This document shows, one piece after another, positions 32,901 to 34,414 of a DNA stretch of 34,414 nt; positions within the stretch are counted from its first letter, which is position 1, and every line of letters starts with the position of its first letter. The notes under the pieces were generated by a model. That model saw only the letters and a program-made list of their open reading frames with translations, did not search any database and was not told the origin of the DNA. The translations under genes and the position numbers were made by a program. This DNA is from Polyangiaceae bacterium (GTDB lineage: Bacteria; Myxococcota; Polyangia; Polyangiales; Polyangiaceae), in NCBI GenBank assembly GCA_025936205.1, contig JAICTU010000021.1, forward strand, positions 1-34,414, in the 5' to 3' direction.

Positions 32901-34414
32901 GACGCTCCGTGCCCCTTGCCGGGCGCTCAAGCGATGGGAGATGCGATCCCAGACGAGGCGCGGCTTGAGCTCCGCGAATTCGTCCGACGGGTATCGGCCC
33001 GACAGCAGATCCAGCACGGCTTCGAAGGCCGAGCGCGGCAACCCTCGAAACGGCGCCGCGCCGCGCATCAAGTGGAACAGCTCTTCCTCGCCGATCTCGG
33101 CATCGGAGACGCTGGCCACGATCTGCTGCGCCAGCACGTCGAGCGGATTGCGGGGAAAGCTGGTGGCCTCGACTGCACCCGCGCGCATGCGCTCGGCGGT
33201 GGCGACCGAAGCCAGGAGGTCACCCTTGAACTTGGGAAACAAGATGCCCCGGGACATCCCGCCCACGCTGTGTCCAGCGCGCCCGACTCGCTGCAGCCCC
33301 GCGGACACGGAGGGCGGCGCCTCGATCTGGATCACCAGGTCGATGGCGCCCATGTCGATCCCGAGCTCCAGCGAGGACGTGGCCACGAGCGCCCGCAAGC
33401 GCCCGAGCTTGAGCGCATCCTCGATCTCGACGCGGCGGTCCTTGGCCACCGAACCGTGGTGCGCGAAGACCAGCGACTCGCCCGCCACCTCGTTGAGCGA
33501 GGCCGCCAAACGCTCGGCGAGACGGCGACTGTTGACGAACAAGAGCGTCGATCGGTGCTCGCGGATCAACTGCACGAGCGGCTCGTGTAGAGCAGGCCAG
33601 ATCGAGCGCGCCTCGCCGCTGCGATCCCCGCGGGACATCGCCTCCAGCGGCACCGCGACGCGCAGCGAGAGCCGAGGCGGCGCCGCCGTGTCGACGATGG
33701 TCACCGGTCGGGGTAGCGCGCTGCCGTCGGCCTCCAGCGTGCTGCCGCCCAGGAACAGCGCTGCTTCCTCGACGGGCCGGACCGTCGCCGACAATCCGAC
33801 TCGCTGGAGCGGCGTCTTCAGTGTACGCAGGCGTTCGAGCCGCTCCAGGCTCACCGCCAGATGCGCGCCGCGCTTGGTGCCGAGCAGAGCGTGAATCTCA
33901 TCGACAATCACCGTCTCGACGCGGCTCAGGTGCTCTGCGGCCTGCGAGGTCAAGAGCAGGTACAGCGACTCCGGCGTCGTGATCAGGATATCCGTCGCCT
34001 GCTTGCGAAACTGCGCACGCTCCTTGGCGCTGGTATCCCCCGAGCGCTGCCCGACGCTCGGAACGCGCACCGCCACACCGGCGCGCTCGGCGGCGGTGCG
34101 GATGCCGGCGATCGGCGAGCGCAAGTTGCGCTCGACGTCCACCCCCAGCGCCTTCAGCGGCGATACGTAGAGCAGTCGTACGCCCTCACTCTCGCCGGCG
34201 AGCGCAGTCCGAGCCGGCGGCGGAAACATCAGGCGATCCAGGCCGGCGAGAAATGCCGCCAGCGTCTTGCCCGAGCCGGTCGGTGCGAGCATCAGCGCGG
34301 ACTGGCCCGCGCCCAGCGCCGCCCAGCCCCCGGCCTGCACGGGCGTCGGAGCTCCGAGAGCGCTGCGAAACCACTGTCCCACGGGAGCCGCAAACCGGGA
34401 CAGAGGGTCTTCCA
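29958..34414 (-). CDS. lhr: Lhr-family ATP-dependent DNA helicase, 5' end beyond the window
   Basis: A superfamily 2 3'-5' helicase linked to DNA repair. About 1485 residues are visible. Helicase motifs, in order from the N-terminus, are APTPVQ (Q motif-like), APTGSGKT (Walker A), VDEIHALLG (Walker B), GLSATVRP, LLFVNSRRLAER and LQRVGRAGH (arginine fingers). The remainder is the long Lhr core and C-terminal extension, including GLFGVFLATAPEGKSIRVGELDEEMVFE. The reading frame is open through the right edge: in-frame EDPLSRFAAP precedes the first GTG at 34382, and this resembles Lhr N-termini, so the true start is outside. It overlaps nei by 14 bases and the two probably form one DNA-repair operon. 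Confidence 0.94.
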   Translation of the reverse strand, partial: EDPLSRFAAPVGQWFRSALGAPTPVQAGGWAALGAGQSALMLAPTGSGKTLAAFLAGLDRLMFPPPARTALAGESEGVRLLYVSPLKALGVDVERNLRSPIAGIRTAAERAGVAVRVPSVGQRSGDTSAKERAQFRKQATDILITTPESLYLLLTSQAAEHLSRVETVIVDEIHALLGTKRGAHLAVSLERLERLRTLKTPLQRVGLSATVRPVEEAALFLGGSTLEADGSALPRPVTIVDTAAPPRLSLRVAVPLEAMSRGDRSGEARSIWPALHEPLVQLIREHRSTLLFVNSRRLAERLAASLNEVAGESLVFAHHGSVAKDRRVEIEDALKLGRLRALVATSSLELGIDMGAIDLVIQIEAPPSVSAGLQRVGRAGHSVGGMSRGILFPKFKGDLLASVATAERMRAGAVEATSFPRNPLDVLAQQIVASVSDAEIGEEELFHLMRGAAPFRGLPRSAFEAVLDLLSGRYPSDEFAELKPRLVWDRISHRLSARQGARSVAVINGGTIPDRGLFGVFLATAPEGKSIRVGELDEEMVFESRAGDVFLLGASSWRIEDISVDRVLVTPAPGEPGRMPFWRGDRPGRPLELGRAIGQLSRELSATPAPAARERLIGQGLDQEAADTLLEYLSSQREAGGEVPSDRQIVIEQFADELGDQRVCVLSPFGARVHAPWALACMELHRQSLGIESEAVWSDDGIVFRFPEATGAVDLDLLVPDLAALDELLHKSLAASSLFAARFRENAARALLLPRRRPGQRAPLWAQRRRSQDLLRAAAKYPEFPILLETFRECLRDVFDVPGLRRLLEQIATRELRVSRVQSRSASPFAASLLFSYVSNFIYEGDAPLAERRAQALTIDPAQLAALLGEAELRSLLDPDAIREVEHDVQRLGWPIEHADALHDLLIAIGDLSLEELERRASDRGALAGWLTELERSRRVIRAVIAGAERFAAAEDAGRLRDALGVALPRGLPGAFLELVANALQDLVSRYARTRGPFTREELCARFGLAASAAQLVLEALSERGRLVRGAFLSGGHGVEWCEAEVLRRIKQKSLIKLRREVEPVAPSAYARLLLEWQGAAEPRHGPDVLATALLQLEGVPLVASVLEAHILPARVASYHPAELDAFTGSGEFIWRGLEPITPNDGRIAFYRADRYALLAPPVTPLAGPLADQVRQHLRRQGASFFSELLHKTGAFAPDLLETLWDMVFAGELTNDTIAPLRSRAQPSKGERRPVRRRPLRAPSAAAPGSEGRWSLLERWLPEAEAAPTGAESAAARVEVLLERYGVLPREAIAADRLGTFSELYPVLKALEEAGRIRRGYFVAGLGAAQFARAGAEDRLRALREPRADAAPVVLAATDPANPYGAALPWPDNDSRPQRAAGAQVVLWEGSLIAYLGRREKTLLTFLPAEEPERTRAARHVASALSGLVDGALRRAIILATIDGQPARQSALGEALREAGFVAVGEGFVLRGARPAPGAARARG

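Noticed and set aside
1..34414. tRNA or rRNA genes, CRISPR arrays, insertion sequences
   Set aside because: None recognised: no tRNA cloverleaf, no regular spaced repeats and no transposase or integrase ORF was seen by eye.

Overview
The window looks like a piece of a high-GC chromosome from a myxobacterium (Myxococcota, probably the Polyangia side). The reasons are Myxococcus-type cysteine-rich repeats, a transmembrane Ser/Thr kinase, many large lipoproteins, and a strong G/C third-position bias. This placement is inferred from gene content only.

Left third (1-10830): a dense aerobic (oxygen-dependent) cobalamin locus. On the minus strand lie a DUF1636-type metal-binding protein (cut by the window edge), cobO, a signal-less periplasmic-binding-protein-fold protein and cobF. 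On the plus strand lie cobG, cobH, cobI and cobJ, then cobL, cobE, cobM and cobB. cobK sits alone on the minus strand between cobJ and cobL with no free base on either side. Most junctions overlap (ATGA or TTGA), which implies translational coupling. These genes carry the corrin ring from precorrin-2 to the a,c-diamide and adenosylate it. Cobalt insertion (cobN/S/T) and the late steps are not in the window. I saw no cobalamin riboswitch.

10911-12674: a lower-GC HEPN/MNT-type two-gene module lies between the 3' end of cobB and a degraded second copy of that 3' end, which suggests insertion of foreign DNA. A lipoprotein with an HExxH motif follows.

13152-17556: a surface lipoprotein with collagen-like and Myxococcus cysteine-rich repeats, an OmpA/TSP3 outer-membrane protein, and a second precorrin-8 methylmutase of the anaerobic CbiC type.

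17985-19420: the most striking element. A short leader ORF with seven consecutive Thr codons is followed by mutually exclusive hairpins and then a threonyl-tRNA synthetase that lacks the TGS and editing domains. This reads as ribosome-mediated transcription attenuation of a backup ThrRS.

19619-34414: a 1400-residue beta-propeller/di-haem cytochrome lipoprotein, a small membrane protein, a GH1 beta-glucosidase, a Cys-rich lipoprotein coupled to a Ser/Thr kinase and, on the minus strand, an overlapping lhr helicase / nei glycosylase DNA-repair pair. The lhr gene runs off the right edge.
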